Shown in pieces: positions 26,013 through 36,777 of a DNA stretch of 64,000 bases. Origin of the DNA: Porodaedalea pini (lineage: Eukaryota > Basidiomycota > Agaricomycetes > Hymenochaetales > Hymenochaetaceae); assembly GCA_002794775.1 (NCBI GenBank), contig NBAY01000033.1, positions 310,001 through 374,000 of the forward strand, read 5' to 3'. Numbering within the stretch: position 1 is the stretch's first letter; each line of letters starts with the position of its first letter. A program made the position numbers and the translations under genes. The notes below the pieces were generated by a model. The model was not told the origin of the DNA and searched no databases. It worked only from the letters and a program-made list of their open reading frames with translations.

Positions 26013-28415
26013 TCATCTTCCTCCCATCCGCTGCTGTATCCGTGGTTTCCACAATAAGCCAGACGCATCCGTAATTTTAATGCCACAATCTTGCGTGAGC
26101 TCTTGTGCACGACGCGTCCATCCATTATCTCTCAGCTCCCAACTTATGAGAAGCAATAAGTGTCGACATCACGCTCAGGGGGAGACGATACAAGACTTAC
26201 TCCTGCCAAGGCCACTGGTCTACTGAGGCAAGTTGGATTTCCTTCAGCGCTTTGAACTTCCCGAAGTTGATTCCGTCGAAAAACCGTGAGGCAAATCCCC
26301 TGTCATCCCGCAATTCCTTCCGGTCCCTGGGAGACTTTCGTCAAATTTGAAACATTATTTGGAATGATTCGCAAGCGTACAGGAGCTCTGAGCTTAGAGA
26401 TATCTTCTCCAAAGCTCTGTGATCATCCCGTATCCAAAAACATCTACTATAAACACTCTGAAGAGGGCGTCAGTTCCTTAAGTAATGAATACCAGTATAC
26501 GAAGGTTAATTACTCCAGACATCTTGAGCCACCGTAAATTAGGAAATCGGGAAAGTACTTCTTGATCATGCTCGCTGCCCGAGAACTCCTGGATCTTGAT
26601 TACGAGTGTATGCACTGACGGAAATCTGGAAGCAACTCGTGAGACAGTGTTGAAAGCACTATTCTACTAGCTAGATATTGTTACGCACTCGCAGTTTTGT
26701 ACTACAGACAAGCTCCTTGCATCCATCCCATCGAGCCTTACTGAGGTAATGCTCGAGAGAGTGAGAAGCTCCCGACTGCCGTCTTGGATTAGAGCTGGCG
26801 TATGCGTTCCCGGAAAGTACCCCACAGTCGCTAAACCCACAATAGTTAAAGACCACAGGTTGCTCATAGAAGCCAGTACGTTCGAAAGGGAGAATGGGAC
26901 TCCAAACAGTACGAGCCGAAGTCTCTTGATGCTTCTTTTGCACATCGCGTCAGCGATAGCACACGCGAGATGTGTCGGTATCGAGAGTTCTTTGACATTT
27001 GGAAGGGCTTGGAGGAGCGAAGAGCACTCTCCAACAGTAGTTTCTGCATAAAAGCGCCCTTCAGAAAACGAACTCGCATGGATTATGACCGTATTGACGA
27101 CGGATGAGAATCGGGTGTTGCGGACCATCAAGTCAGCAAAATAACGAAGTTCGCTAGGTAAACCAATGCGAAGGAAGCTGCAGGCCAAGGGCTGCGTGAC
27201 TGCCTGCAATAGTAATTCGTCATATTTCCAACAAATAGTGTCATTGACTAGCTTACATAGAACAATTTAGAAACTCGCATCATAAGACGACAACGCTGGC
27301 TGTAATGCCAGGCCAACGGCCTATCAGTTTCAAGCTTGTCAGACGCAAGGTATGACCGCAGGTCTAAGTCTATGATTTTCCTGTAGATTTCTGCCGGTAA
27401 GGGGGGTAATGTTTTTGGTTCTCTTCGTGCATCGTCGTCCTCGTGCGAGATAAGTGCATGGGGTCTCACGTCACTATGGCAGGGTCAGAAATCCGATCAT
27501 TGAGAGATGCTTTGGCAAGAGCCAACCTTAATAAGAAGTGGACAACTTCTGCACATGGGTTCCCAGTCAGACCTTCGGAAACCACAGAAGGAATGAGTCC
27601 CTCAAAGTAAACGCGAATGGCTTTGATTGAGCCGTTCTTGCCAATAGTCTTGATGAAGTCAGGTAGATCGTGATGGACAATATGTCCGAAAGGCTGTCGA
27701 GGGTAATGAAGAATCACTTGATGAAGAGTGAAAGCGCGAGATACTGCAGCACCTAGTCGTGCAAGTCTTGTTCGTTCGTCGTCTTTCGTGCCCCGTCCGA
27801 GAATAAACTGGGGGAGGTACAGCTCCAATTCTGCCTTAAATGCAAATCGTTAGAAAAAAAGAGAAGAAATTCAGTAATGTTTGAACAAACTAGGTGTGGC
27901 CAAGCATCTATCGCTTCACATAGCGCAGACGCCATCTCGAACGAGTTCTTCCAAAGGCTCTGAACAGAGAAGTCAAGGACGACACGCACAGGACTCAGCC
28001 TCTTCAGTCCTGTACAGATACCATTCACTTTCTCTTTGGGGTATGATGGAAGCCTCACGAACAAGTCCCTGACTCCAGGAAGACCGCTGAAGATCTTGTC
28101 TACAACACCACCAAAACATCCATCCAGGCGCAGCCTGTATACGAATCGCTTCAGCTGTCCTCCTGCATTTCCACGCAGTGCGCCCTGGAGTGCATATGCA
28201 TGTGCAGTGTTGCGAAGGACCACACAGTCGTAGAGCAGGGGCGTTGCGACGCGCAGCCAACGCTTGCTTACGAGCAGCATGTGCGAGGTCTGCACCACGT
28301 TTCGCCCAAATGTCGACTTGGCGGCACAAAATTCTTCATCAGAGACAGACAGCGCATATGAGAGTATGTCCTTCAAAGTTGCGTCAGGGAGAGAGTCAAT
28401 AGATTCAACCATCAT
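26013..28415 (-). CDS. F-box-like protein, paralogue B (integrity uncertain)
   Basis: This is an inverted paralogue of the gene at 2974-5371 with the same exon plan. Exon 1 starts at ATG 28415 or 28412 and carries the F-box-like segment (SLPDATLKDILSYAL, SKRWLRVATPLLYD). The next exons encode TRLARLGAAVSRAF, PPLPAEIYRKIIDLDL and VRNTRFSSVVNTVII. The last exon follows an intron of about 57 nt that starts GTAAGT, and ends at the stop 26013-26015. B stays open through the middle, where A is frameshifted. It meets two adjacent TAG codons at 26664-26669 (after NCECVTISS), where A reads on, so an extra intron or a disabling change must be invoked there. The likely role is substrate recognition for an SCF ubiquitin ligase; the target is unknown. 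Genes of this kind multiply freely in Agaricomycetes. Confidence 0.6.
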
Positions 28416-29050
28416 GAGCAAAGAGAGGAAGAATGGCGTCACAATTCCATATACGCGCGTGGTAAGGTCGCGTAACTGTCACGTGTTGCGTGTCACTCAT
28501 AGGCTGAAACCACGATCATCTCCAGACCTGAGGCGAGTTTTTATTCAGTTTGCCTTCTTCCTGGCTACGATGTTCTAGTAAAAGGTTCGACTCCGGCACA
28601 GCCCTGCGTCTGTCTAGATCTCGGGTGCCCTAATTTCGTCTGTCACTCTCAATGCTTCCTAGAGGTTCATGGAGCATAGCGTAAGGCCAGACGAACAACA
28701 ATCACGACTCTATTCATATGGCTAGCTTGTCTTCAAGGTCAAGGGCAGGCTGGCAAAGGCAGAGTCCTACATTGCTTGCTGTGTGTGCCGTACCCCGCAG
28801 TGGGTTGGCGTTGCATGGCGGCTCGATGTCAAAGTCAAGCCTCGGCAGATGAACGCTATTCTGCTCGAGGTGGTCGCTTGGAGTGGTTTCTTCTTTTTTA
28901 ACATCGAAAATCAGAACTCTGGCGCGATAATAAGCGTGTGCACTTGAGGCTTATGTGTCACTCGCGTGGTGTTGCGCATATAAAGGGTCTGCACGGATGG
29001 GCGACGGACGCAGATGGCTAGAGAAAGAGGACACATTTCGACCGGCAATT
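28416..29050. other. Intergenic; divergent promoter region
   Basis: This lies between F-box paralogue B (minus) and the J-protein gene (plus). A GCATATAAAGG TATA-like box at about 28976-28986 is some 65 bp upstream of the J-protein ATG. A GGTTCGACTCC string at about 28584 resembles a tRNA B box, but its flanks do not pair. Confidence 0.5.
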
Positions 29051-30724
29051 ATGGCCGGCCTGAGCCTGCTTCAATTATTCATAATTCGTCTCTTTTACTT
29101 CCTCAAGGGTTCTGACAAACTGTCTTTGCAGATGTTATCGTCGGTTGGTTCCGTCCTTCTACGTCTTGGGGCTTGGTCGTACCTCCCGGATTTTGCGACG
29201 CGAAACCTCCTATCCCTTTATTATCGGATTATTTCGTCCCGAGGAGGGGCCCCTCCACAGCCTGGTACACAAAGCTGGCAGACACACTATCGTGTTGCCT
29301 ACTCGTTTTCCGTGCTTGCGTTCCTCGCATACAATCTGTTCGAAGCAGCGCGCAGCACACCACCAAATCTCTTCCAGCTCCTCGGCGTATCGCCTGATGC
29401 AGATGACGTGACATTACGGAGCTCATATCGTGCATTTGCGAAGCGCTACCATCCGGACCGTGCGGGTTCTGCAAGTGAGCCCATGTTCATGGCTGTTCGG
29501 GGTGCCTACGAGGCACTAAAAGACCCGGTGAAGCGCTTTGCATATGAGAGGTTAGTGTCACGGGTCTCGTAAACAGTATCAGGAACTGATGAGCTGCAGG
29601 TAGATTCGGACCAGACGCGCTGAGCTGGCGAAATTGTTCTGTACCAATGGACTATCTCAGGCAAGGGATCATGCAATCATCCGGTTTTTACATCTTCTCA
29701 GGCGGTATCCTGGCCATTATGTCGGTTGTGATGAAGCCTAGCCCGGTTGCTTTTGTGAGTTCATTCCATTTTCATTTTTCCGATGCATACTCATACACAT
29801 TTCTCTGTGTTTAGTGGCGCTACATGCTTCTTCTCTCTCTATTCGCGAGCGAGCTATGCCTGACGGCCGGTCCTCGCTCTTTTGGCTTGTTAGGAACTTT
29901 GTTCCCGGCCCGCGTCGCGTTTCAGCACGTACTCTTACTGCACCAGCTATTCGTATTTTTGAGCGTCGCCCTCTCGCGCGTAGTGCCTGTACTTTTTCCA
30001 GAAAAACCGACAATTCGCCCAGAGGAACCACGCACGTACGAACCTTGGATACAGAGGCTTGATAGCCTCGGTAAACTAGCGGATGCTGAAGGTACGTTCT
30101 GGATTGGGTACCTGAAAGCGAGTGGCAGGACGAAATCTAATTAGTACATAAATAGCTCTCCGCCTCCTACATCTTGAACTGCATGCCATGAGCAGCAGTG
30201 GTGCACGGGACTCGCCAAACCCTGTTGATGTGACCTTTGACTCGGTACCGCCTTGCAATCCACCGCCGGAGGTACTCGATACGCTTACACGCGAGATGGA
30301 AGACGTCCTCGTCGAGCAATTCGTTCGTGCCGAGCCGCCGCTACGAGCACTCTGGGATGTAGCGGTGCGCAAAGAACGGGAACGGGCCTCTGAAGAAGTC
30401 AAGCCTGTGCTGGACTCGGACGACGAGGGCGTACCTATAATGAATGGCTCGAGCTGCTCGAAATACCCCTCGCGCCTGCCCTCTCCGTCTCCTTCTTTAT
30501 CGCCAGAGATACAAGTGGCGGAGCTACCCGCGCGTGCGAATGACGAACGAAAGTTGGAGCGAGACCAGGCTGAGGATTGCGAAACGCCTACAGGCAGTCT
30601 ACCTTGTCTGCATCCTTCACCAGCGCAGACTTTCAGCATGACGGACGGATCGAGATTACGGACTAGCAGTAGTAGGTCGTTCATCAGAATTGTCGAACGA
30701 CAGCATTCCGTGTCACCTGATTAG
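29051..30724 (+). CDS. Membrane-anchored DnaJ (Hsp40) protein
   Basis: Four exons (29051-29550, 29604-29754, 29815-30091, 30156-30724) sum to 498 codons plus stop. A hydrophobic N-terminus (LLQLFIIRLFYFLKG and YRVAYSFSVLAFLAYNLF) precedes a J domain at about residues 106-168 (NLFQLLGVSPDADDV, RAFAKRYHPDRAG) with the HPD triplet that stimulates Hsp70 ATPase. Two or more membrane spans follow (GFYIFSGGILAIMSVVM, WRYMLLLSLFASELCL, FVFLSVALSRVVPVLF). A polar Ser/Pro/Glu-rich tail of about 190 residues closes the protein. The layout suggests an ER or other endomembrane co-chaperone; the Hsp70 partner is not evident. The last exon could be mistaken for a separate gene. It is joined because the acceptor at 30153-30155 keeps phase and reads straight into it (EALRLLHLELHAMSSSG). 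Confidence 0.82.
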
Positions 30725-31169
30725 AGTAGGAGTGGCGCAACCAATGTTGTAGAGACCAATGTTGTCTGTGCACCGACATCTTCTATTCTGTGATCTTAAA
30801 GCGCACGTCAAGATCTAGAAGGACGTAAGCAAAAATATAAGATACGCGTGCACATCTCAAGCGGCTGAAGTTGCAGAAATGAGATTTGTTTCTGACTTCG
30901 TGCTTGTTTGCTGGTCTAAATCTCATGGTTCCGAGCTCAGAGAGGATTCATTTTTGACCTTTGGAAGGAACGGTTCACACTGCCGGTATGATAGCTGCAT
31001 TCTCAAAGTAGTGATATTTTCATAATGGATTGATGAAAGAGGTACACGACATGAGAAGGCTGGCGAAGACGGATTAATTCTTTAAGCAATGTATCTCAGA
31101 AAAATCCGTGGCCTTTCATTTGAACGTCAATGAGTGGGCAATCGAAGGACCAAGATACGATACGCACCG
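30725..31169. other. Intergenic between convergent genes
   Basis: This is the shared 3' region of the J-protein gene (plus) and small gene 1 (minus). No feature is visible. Confidence 0.5.
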
Positions 31170-31478
31170 TTAATGGCACGTAATACTCCAATTGAAATTG
31201 AGCTCTGTGACAAGCTTACCCTTCCAATACAACTCGTACCAGTTCGTCGTGCACAGTGTAATGCTATACTGATCATATACGTTCATCTCATGTCCTAGAG
31301 GATCACCTTTAACCGAGCGGGCAGACTTGTCATAGCATTTGAGGCCAGGAGGGACGGGGCGAGGTTTTCCTGCTGCGTCGATAAATGTAAGATGCGTGAG
31401 TCCTGCCTGCGACTGTGTGAGCACGCCAGTAATGTCCTGCGTGATCTTGAAGGACAACGTGGGATGATCGCGATACAT
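31170..31478 (-). CDS. Small protein 'gene 1', left copy (unknown family)
   Basis: I do not recognise this family. The frame from ATG 31478 encodes 102 residues, rich in predicted beta strands, with the conserved core LTQSQAGLTHLTF, LKCYDKSARSVKGDPLGHEM and LCTTNWYELYWKG. No signal peptide or membrane span is visible. The right copy at 46615 is about 80% identical by eye. The two differ by one whole codon (YDQYS versus DRYS), so the frame is being kept. An intron with acceptor CAG lies just upstream of the ATG, and a TATA box (TATAAAG, minus strand) lies at about 31618-31624. The frame ends at TAA 31170-31172, where the right copy has a Tyr codon and continues. A beta-sandwich, lectin-like fold is a weak guess from the strand pattern. 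Confidence 0.6.
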   Translation of the reverse strand: MYRDHPTLSFKITQDITGVLTQSQAGLTHLTFIDAAGKPRPVPPGLKCYDKSARSVKGDPLGHEMNVYDQYSITLCTTNWYELYWKGKLVTELNFNWSITCH

Positions 31479-32033
31479 GGCAACGACGTATATTTTTGAG
31501 CCTGCTGGCAACAATTAGCTTCTGAACGATGGTTTGTTATGTATTTGATACTTGCCGATTACAAGTGCGATTCTAAGGGGATGCTGGAGTATGGTGCGGA
31601 TATAGAGAGCGCGTGTTCTTTATACCTGTTGAACAGCGCAAACCACACAGCCCCAAACACTGAAACAGGCTGAAAACACGTGTTGTGCCACAGGTTAACT
31701 CAAGACCTTCCGGATCCCTTTCTGGCGTGCTCACTTCAAAAACCGTACTTGTTCCACGAAATCTTCCCATTTTTGCTAAAGGAAACACTGCATTGCTTGA
31801 AGAAGGGGTCTATATGAGTCAAGATAATCAAAGCCTTCGTGCTGCGCAATCCGAATACAAGGTCCCCTTTAGCACCTCGCCAAACAGTTTTTGGTATTAT
31901 TTTCCGTATATATGCAATTGCTTTCACCATCTCAGTACTAGTGTAGCAGCTATCGTGGCTCTACCATAAGACGCAACTTGCGACCTAATTGAGACATGAA
32001 GTTTCATCCGGGATAGATTGAGGAGCGTGAAAT

Positions 32034-32043
32034 GCTATAAAAA
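32034..32043 (+). promoter_or_regulatory. TATA box of gene 2
   Basis: GCTATAAAAA lies about 160 bp upstream of the gene 2 ATG. The distance fits a short leader followed by a 5'-UTR intron. The same block is retained, inverted, at about 47630 in the right copy. Confidence 0.5.
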
Positions 32044-32198
32044 CCAGTCAATCCTCGCGTTCAAACCCCAGCTATTTTGACTCCTCAGACTCGGAAACCA
32101 AATTATCATCCACAAAGACTTGACTCGTACAAACTATAGGTATGCGCTGTGAACATACTGATTGTTTCTTCTTGCATTCTCATTCCTTTCCTTTAGTT

Positions 32199-32618
32199 AT
32201 GCCTCAGTGGCTTTTCGACGGATCGTTTTCCTACAAGTTCGGTGCCAATCCGGATCCTCAGTACGAGATTTTCGTTCACGGCAACCAAGATTTTGCAGCA
32301 AAGTTATTCTGCGTAAATCCTGGAGTGGGATTTATTACCTTCCATCAAATCATCCCCCACCAAGAGGGATTGAATGATCCGGATCCAAGGACGCGGGTTG
32401 CCGACCATATCGTTGAGCCTCCCCCACACCCGAATATCTTCCGTCTTTATAGGAACAATCGTGCATTGAATCAACTGATTCCCATCAGTCCAATACCGTT
32501 TCGTGGATCTCACGCATACGAAATTATGTGGATCCATGACTATTTAATTACACTTCATCAACAAGGCCATCTTCGCTCTACACAGCAGCACCAGAGCGCG
32601 CGTCACATATTTCGTTGA
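32199..32618 (+). CDS. Small protein 'gene 2', left copy (unknown family)
   Basis: This 139-residue protein starts MPQWLFDGSFSYKF two bases after a pyrimidine-tract acceptor (CTTTAG at 32191-32196), so the gene has a 5'-UTR intron of about 57 nt. Visible elements are YEIFVHGNQDF, NPGVGFITFHQIIP, a basic PDPRTRVADHI segment, and YEIMWIHDYLITLHQQG near the C-terminus. The alternating strand pattern could be a small jelly-roll or galectin-like fold, but no signature supports this. It is transcribed divergently from gene 1, with a shared intergenic region of about 700 bp. A 5'-truncated, inverted copy lies at about 47338-47600. The family and role are unknown. Confidence 0.6.
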   Translation: MPQWLFDGSFSYKFGANPDPQYEIFVHGNQDFAAKLFCVNPGVGFITFHQIIPHQEGLNDPDPRTRVADHIVEPPPHPNIFRLYRNNRALNQLIPISPIPFRGSHAYEIMWIHDYLITLHQQGHLRSTQQHQSARHIFR

Positions 32619-33524
32619 AGTATCCCACTTTGTCTTCATAGACAAGTGCAGCAGGGATTCGAAGATGCACCCCTTCATTTTCATCATGTACAGTACGGTA
32701 AACATACGCACAGCTCAGAGAAATGCTTCCACAGTTAAATTGCATTTAAAAAGAATATGAGACGCATCAACTTCTCGACCTGACTATTGAACTTGAAGAG
32801 AATCGAAGATCTTTGTTACGCGCTTGCATGGTAAGCTGCACTAGTACTGCCAGTATTGCACCCAGGTGGTCTGCCGTGAGAACAGAATCGATCGTGCTTG
32901 TCAGAATATTAAAATAATTAATGCGCACTGCTGCAGCTGTAGGAGAACCCGATTCCGCCCGAGCGATGCTGGTTCGAGGAAATAGACTATTGAATATTCT
33001 TGTTCCGACGAGGGGCACAGGCGGGTGACCTTGGGGCTCATGCGGGGTCGGCAGGGCTGAGACAACGGAGGACCGCAGCAAATCACAGGACGGACCCGGG
33101 GGGACAGCATTTCGAACATTATAAAGGGCGTTGAGATATGCTCGTCAGCGCGACACAGAGTAGCCAGCCAAGGCGGGCGTGATGGGAGATAGGCAGACGC
33201 GGGCGAGGATTTAAGAGAGGGATTTGCCGAGGGTGAGGAGGTTGAGCGGAAGCAAGGCGTGTGTGCGCGGGGAACGTCCCGAGACGGAGGCGCGGCATTC
33301 ACATGCAAGCGTCATTCCGCGCTCTTGCTGCACCCGACCGTCTCGGCCATGCTCGCTCTTATAACCCGTCTTAGCTTGGCCTGCGACCTCCACGTTCACC
33401 CTACATCCCTTCAATTTCGCACTACCAGAGGCGTCCGCGACGGCAGCCCCCCCGCGAGCGCATCGCACGCGACGACGACGAGTACGGATAGCAGCTAGCT
33501 AGCTGAAGCACGTAATAGCTCGCC
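32619..33524. other. Intergenic with a shared 3' block
   Basis: Sequence from about 32640 to 32850 has an inverted counterpart at 47110-47330, next to the right locus. On the minus strand it includes a coding-like tail (LTMQAR at about 32819-32836) also seen on the plus strand at 47118-47188. This may be the last exon of a lost gene 1-like copy. About 33100-33524 is the GC-rich promoter region of SFC1. Confidence 0.45.
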
Positions 33525-34877
33525 ATGTCCAAGTCCGACAGGAAGCGAGTGGGATTCGCAACCCACATCACGGCGGGAGGCCTCGCGGGTGCGATGGAGG
33601 CGGTGAGCTTTATGTACCATCCAGGTTGAAGATAGTATTGAGGTATTTGTACAGCTCGTGTGCCAGCCGCTCGACACGATCAAGGTCCGAATGCAGCTCT
33701 CCAAGTCAGGGCTTGCACCAGGTGTATGTCTATCTCTTTAAAATACGGCTTGGGGTCAGATATGGCGACGTTCCAGGCACATCAGTCTGCTACCGATAGC
33801 TCGAGGAACTCATGTTCACGATGATGTGCCCGAATAGCTATTTATCATCAATGCCCTTCGTGCTATAATATCGCCATGAGCAGCATACCACCTCCGCAAC
33901 TCTCTTTATAGCACTTTTGCTGTGGTGACTGCGCTCAGATGGAAACAGTTTGCATCCAGACGATTTCCCGATATTTTGTCAGCAGCGCACGAACCGCCAT
34001 ATCTAACACCAGCCTCCTCAACCCTCATCTTCTATATTTTATTCCCCGCTAACTTATCAATTTACAGACCAAACCGCGCGGCTTCATCGCAACCGGTTCC
34101 CAAATCGTACAACGAGAAACGCCGCTCGCGCTCTACAAGGGGCTCGGCGCCGTCCTCTCCGGCATCGTGCCCAAAATGTCCATCCGCTTCGCCTCCTTCG
34201 AGGCGTACAAGCGCTGGCTCAGCGACCCGGCCACGGGCGCCACGAAGACGAGCTCGATCTTCCTCGCCGGGCTCGGCGCCGGCACGACCGAGGCCGTCGC
34301 CGTCGTCTGCCCGATGGAGGTCGTGAAAATCCGCCTGCAGGCGCAGAGCCACTCGCTCGCGGACCCGCTCGAGATCCCGCGGTACCGCAACGCGGGGCAC
34401 GCGGTGTACACGATCGTGCGCGAGGAGGGGCTCGCGACGCTGTACCGCGGCGTGTCGCTCACCGCGCTGCGCCAGGCGACGAACCAGGGCGCGAACTTCA
34501 CCGCGTACCAGGAGCTCAAGAAGGCCGCGCACCGGCGCCAGCCGGAGCTCGCGGAGCTGCCGTCCTGGCAGACGATGTTCATCGGCTTGATCTCGGGTGC
34601 GATGGGCCCGTTCTCGAACGCGCCGATCGACACGATCAAGACGCGGTTGCAGAAGACGACGTACCCGCCGGGGACGTCCGCGGCGAGCAAGATCATGCAG
34701 ATCGCGACGGAGATGTTCCGCCAGGAGGGCGCGCGCGCGTTTTATAAGGGGATCACGCCCCGCGTGCTGCGCGTCGCGCCTGGACAGGCGGTTGTTTTCC
34801 CTGTGTACGAGAAGGTGCGCATGCTCGTGGAGCGCGTGCAGGGTGGCGATGATTTGGGCGATACGTATTCGGAGTAG
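33525..34877 (+). CDS. SFC1: Mitochondrial succinate/fumarate carrier
   Basis: Three exons (33525-33602, 33655-33723, 34068-34877) give 318 residues, the usual length of this carrier. There are three mitochondrial-carrier repeats with the P-x-[DE]-x-x-[KR] signatures: QPLDTIKVRMQ, CPMEVVKIRLQAQ and APIDTIKTRLQK. The protein tracks yeast Sfc1/Acr1 closely: LALYKGLGAV, SGIVPKMSIRF, LYRGVSLTALRQATNQGANFT, GLISGAMGPFSNAP and YKGITPRVLRVAPGQAV. It sits in the inner mitochondrial membrane and exchanges cytosolic succinate for fumarate, linking the glyoxylate cycle to gluconeogenesis during growth on C2 compounds. Intron 2 (33724-34067, 344 nt) is far longer than its neighbours. The coding exons are strikingly C-biased at third positions. 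Confidence 0.95.
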
Positions 34878-35634
34878 TAGGATTGTATGAAGGAGTGAAG
34901 GAGGGAGTGTTTGTGCATGTATGTATACGGATTAGACTCGTGTAGACACACACACCCATGGACATGCACTTTTGTATGTATAGTCTTTTTTTTTTCATAA
35001 TTCTTTTCCATCCTCGCGTATCAAGGAGTCAATTTTACCTCGGATGAGCATATAAATCATGCCGGTTCATTATGCATCAAAGGCGACCCCTTAAGAGCAA
35101 GATTCATAGCAGGGAACAAAGGAAGCAGTAACACTTCAAAGATCAACTGAATACCCGTGTTCCGTTGCCTCCGGGAGAAGCACCGAAAGCATAAATAAAG
35201 GGATCTTACAGCCATAAAGTATGAACTGGCACGTAGCAGTGCGCTTGGGTAAGAAAGTCGACACCGATAGGAGATTGGTTCGAGAGCTGTTTGTCGAGAG
35301 AGCAGATAGACCTATGACGGAATGAAATGACAGCCGGCGGCAGATTGCGAACACCTCCGAGCGGGAAGGATAGGTCTGGGAAGGTCCGATCTGAAGAAAC
35401 AAAATGTATGGACTCCGTTACAGCCCTTGATCAAATTGACGTGGCGCAGGGAAACGGAGGCTCCTTATACAACATTCTTTTCCACACGCCACTGCCGTTA
35501 AAAATTATCACGCATCTATTGCGAATGCCGCCAAACTTCCGCCAGCAAGAAGCAGGAGTAAGCACCGTACATACAATGATTGGTGGGGTAAAAAGAGCCC
35601 GGTAGTCGAAGCATAATCCGCAACCTGGCGCATT
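34878..35634. other. Intergenic between convergent genes
   Basis: This is the 3' flank of SFC1 (T-run near 34987-34997) and of ERD2. Short frames on both strands show no motif. Confidence 0.5.
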
Positions 35635-36586
35635 TTATGCAGGAAGCTCGAATTTCTGTCCTTGAAGAACTCTGGAAACGAGGGTATAAGTCGGTAAGCA
35701 CAGAAGGCAAACCCTGCGAACTCACTTTGTGAAGTAGATGTAGAAAAAGTCGAGGTACAGGCCGGTCTGCACCAGACCTGCAATTACAGCTATTGGGTCC
35801 ACCGTGCCCTCTGAGAAATACCGGTAGATCCAGTTCGGAATGTAGAGTCCGCGGTATGCACCGAGCGCAGCGAGGTAGTGTGTGGTGATCGTCTCCGCTT
35901 CGCCAGTACGCTGCAGCATGAAGAGCTGTGGCAGGATGGCAACACTTTCCAGGAAGATTGAGAACGACCAGAGGATCTCGACGAAGCTGAATTTGTAGTT
36001 GAAGATGAGCGACAGAAGGAGCGCCGGCCCGATGAGGAACTCGATGCGGAAGGTATCGATGGACGGGTCGTGCGTCGGCCTAGGGGTGCGGTCCGGAGCA
36101 CGTGGATGGGGGGAACGTCGTAAGGTGAAGGAAATGGCCATGGCGAGCGGGCTAGGTGAGTATATACGTATCTGAAATTTCGAGGAGGGCCGCGCGGCTC
36201 ACCTGAAGCGCATCTTCATGAGGTATAGGATATAGCAACTGCTGCCGATGAAGAAAAGCTTCATGGCGGTATTGTACAGCGAGACATAGTCACCGAGGAA
36301 AAGGTCGAGGTAGCGCGTGACGAATACGACGACGTAGAGCACCTGCGTCTTGAAGGAAATGCCTGACGTCAAGTACGAGGCCTACAAGTCAGCTCTCTCC
36401 TCTCTCTTCCAGACGCGCTCAGATACGAGAAACACACCTCGGCATGACCGCGAAGACTGTATCTTGTGCAGGAGAATGATTATGGACGCCAGATGCGAAA
36501 TGTCACCTAGTTTCACCGCCACGGTCAGCGCAAGTCGCTCAAAAATGCCAGAACCAGCACTCACCGAAGAACCGAAAGATATTCAT
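35635..36586 (-). CDS. ERD2: ER lumen protein retaining receptor (HDEL/KDEL receptor)
   Basis: Five exons (36586-36565, 36506-36438, 36362-36203, 36079-35726, 35671-35635) sum to 213 residues, matching the family. Seven-span ERD2 hallmarks are all present: [79 protein letters not shown] and [14 protein letters not shown]. The receptor cycles between Golgi and ER and returns HDEL/KDEL-tailed chaperones through COPI vesicles. The end is a separate small exon ([12 protein letters not shown] then TAA). Reading straight on at 35722 would stop early after YFTK, but GTGAGT there is a splice donor and the spliced tail restores the usual KVL-x-G ending. Its start lies 191 bp downstream of the end of the lectin gene, on the same strand. 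Confidence 0.94.
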
Positions 36587-36777
36587 CGTGCCTGCAGCTT
36601 TTCTTACGCGTAATTTCTACCTGGTCAAGGTCGTGCAGGCGCGATCTGGGGTATGGGCAACGTGCTTGACGTCGAGCAGGAACACGTACAAGTGGAACGT
36701 GACGTGTCTGTTTGTCTTTGTTTGGTCCATAGAAAAATGCATTTTGGACTGGGATAAAGCATACATAGCACGAAGAA

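Noticed and set aside
28570..28610. tRNA-like B box (GGTTCGACTCC)
   Set aside because: The bases on each side do not pair into a T stem and no acceptor stem or A box is found.
30188..30724. Separate gene starting MSSSGARDSP
   Set aside because: The frame joins in phase to the J-protein gene through an intron ending at 30155, and the combined exons give a whole number of codons.
35722..35740. ERD2 apparently ending early after YFTK
   Set aside because: GTGAGT there is a splice donor; a further exon at 35671-35635 restores the family's KVL-x-G-type end.
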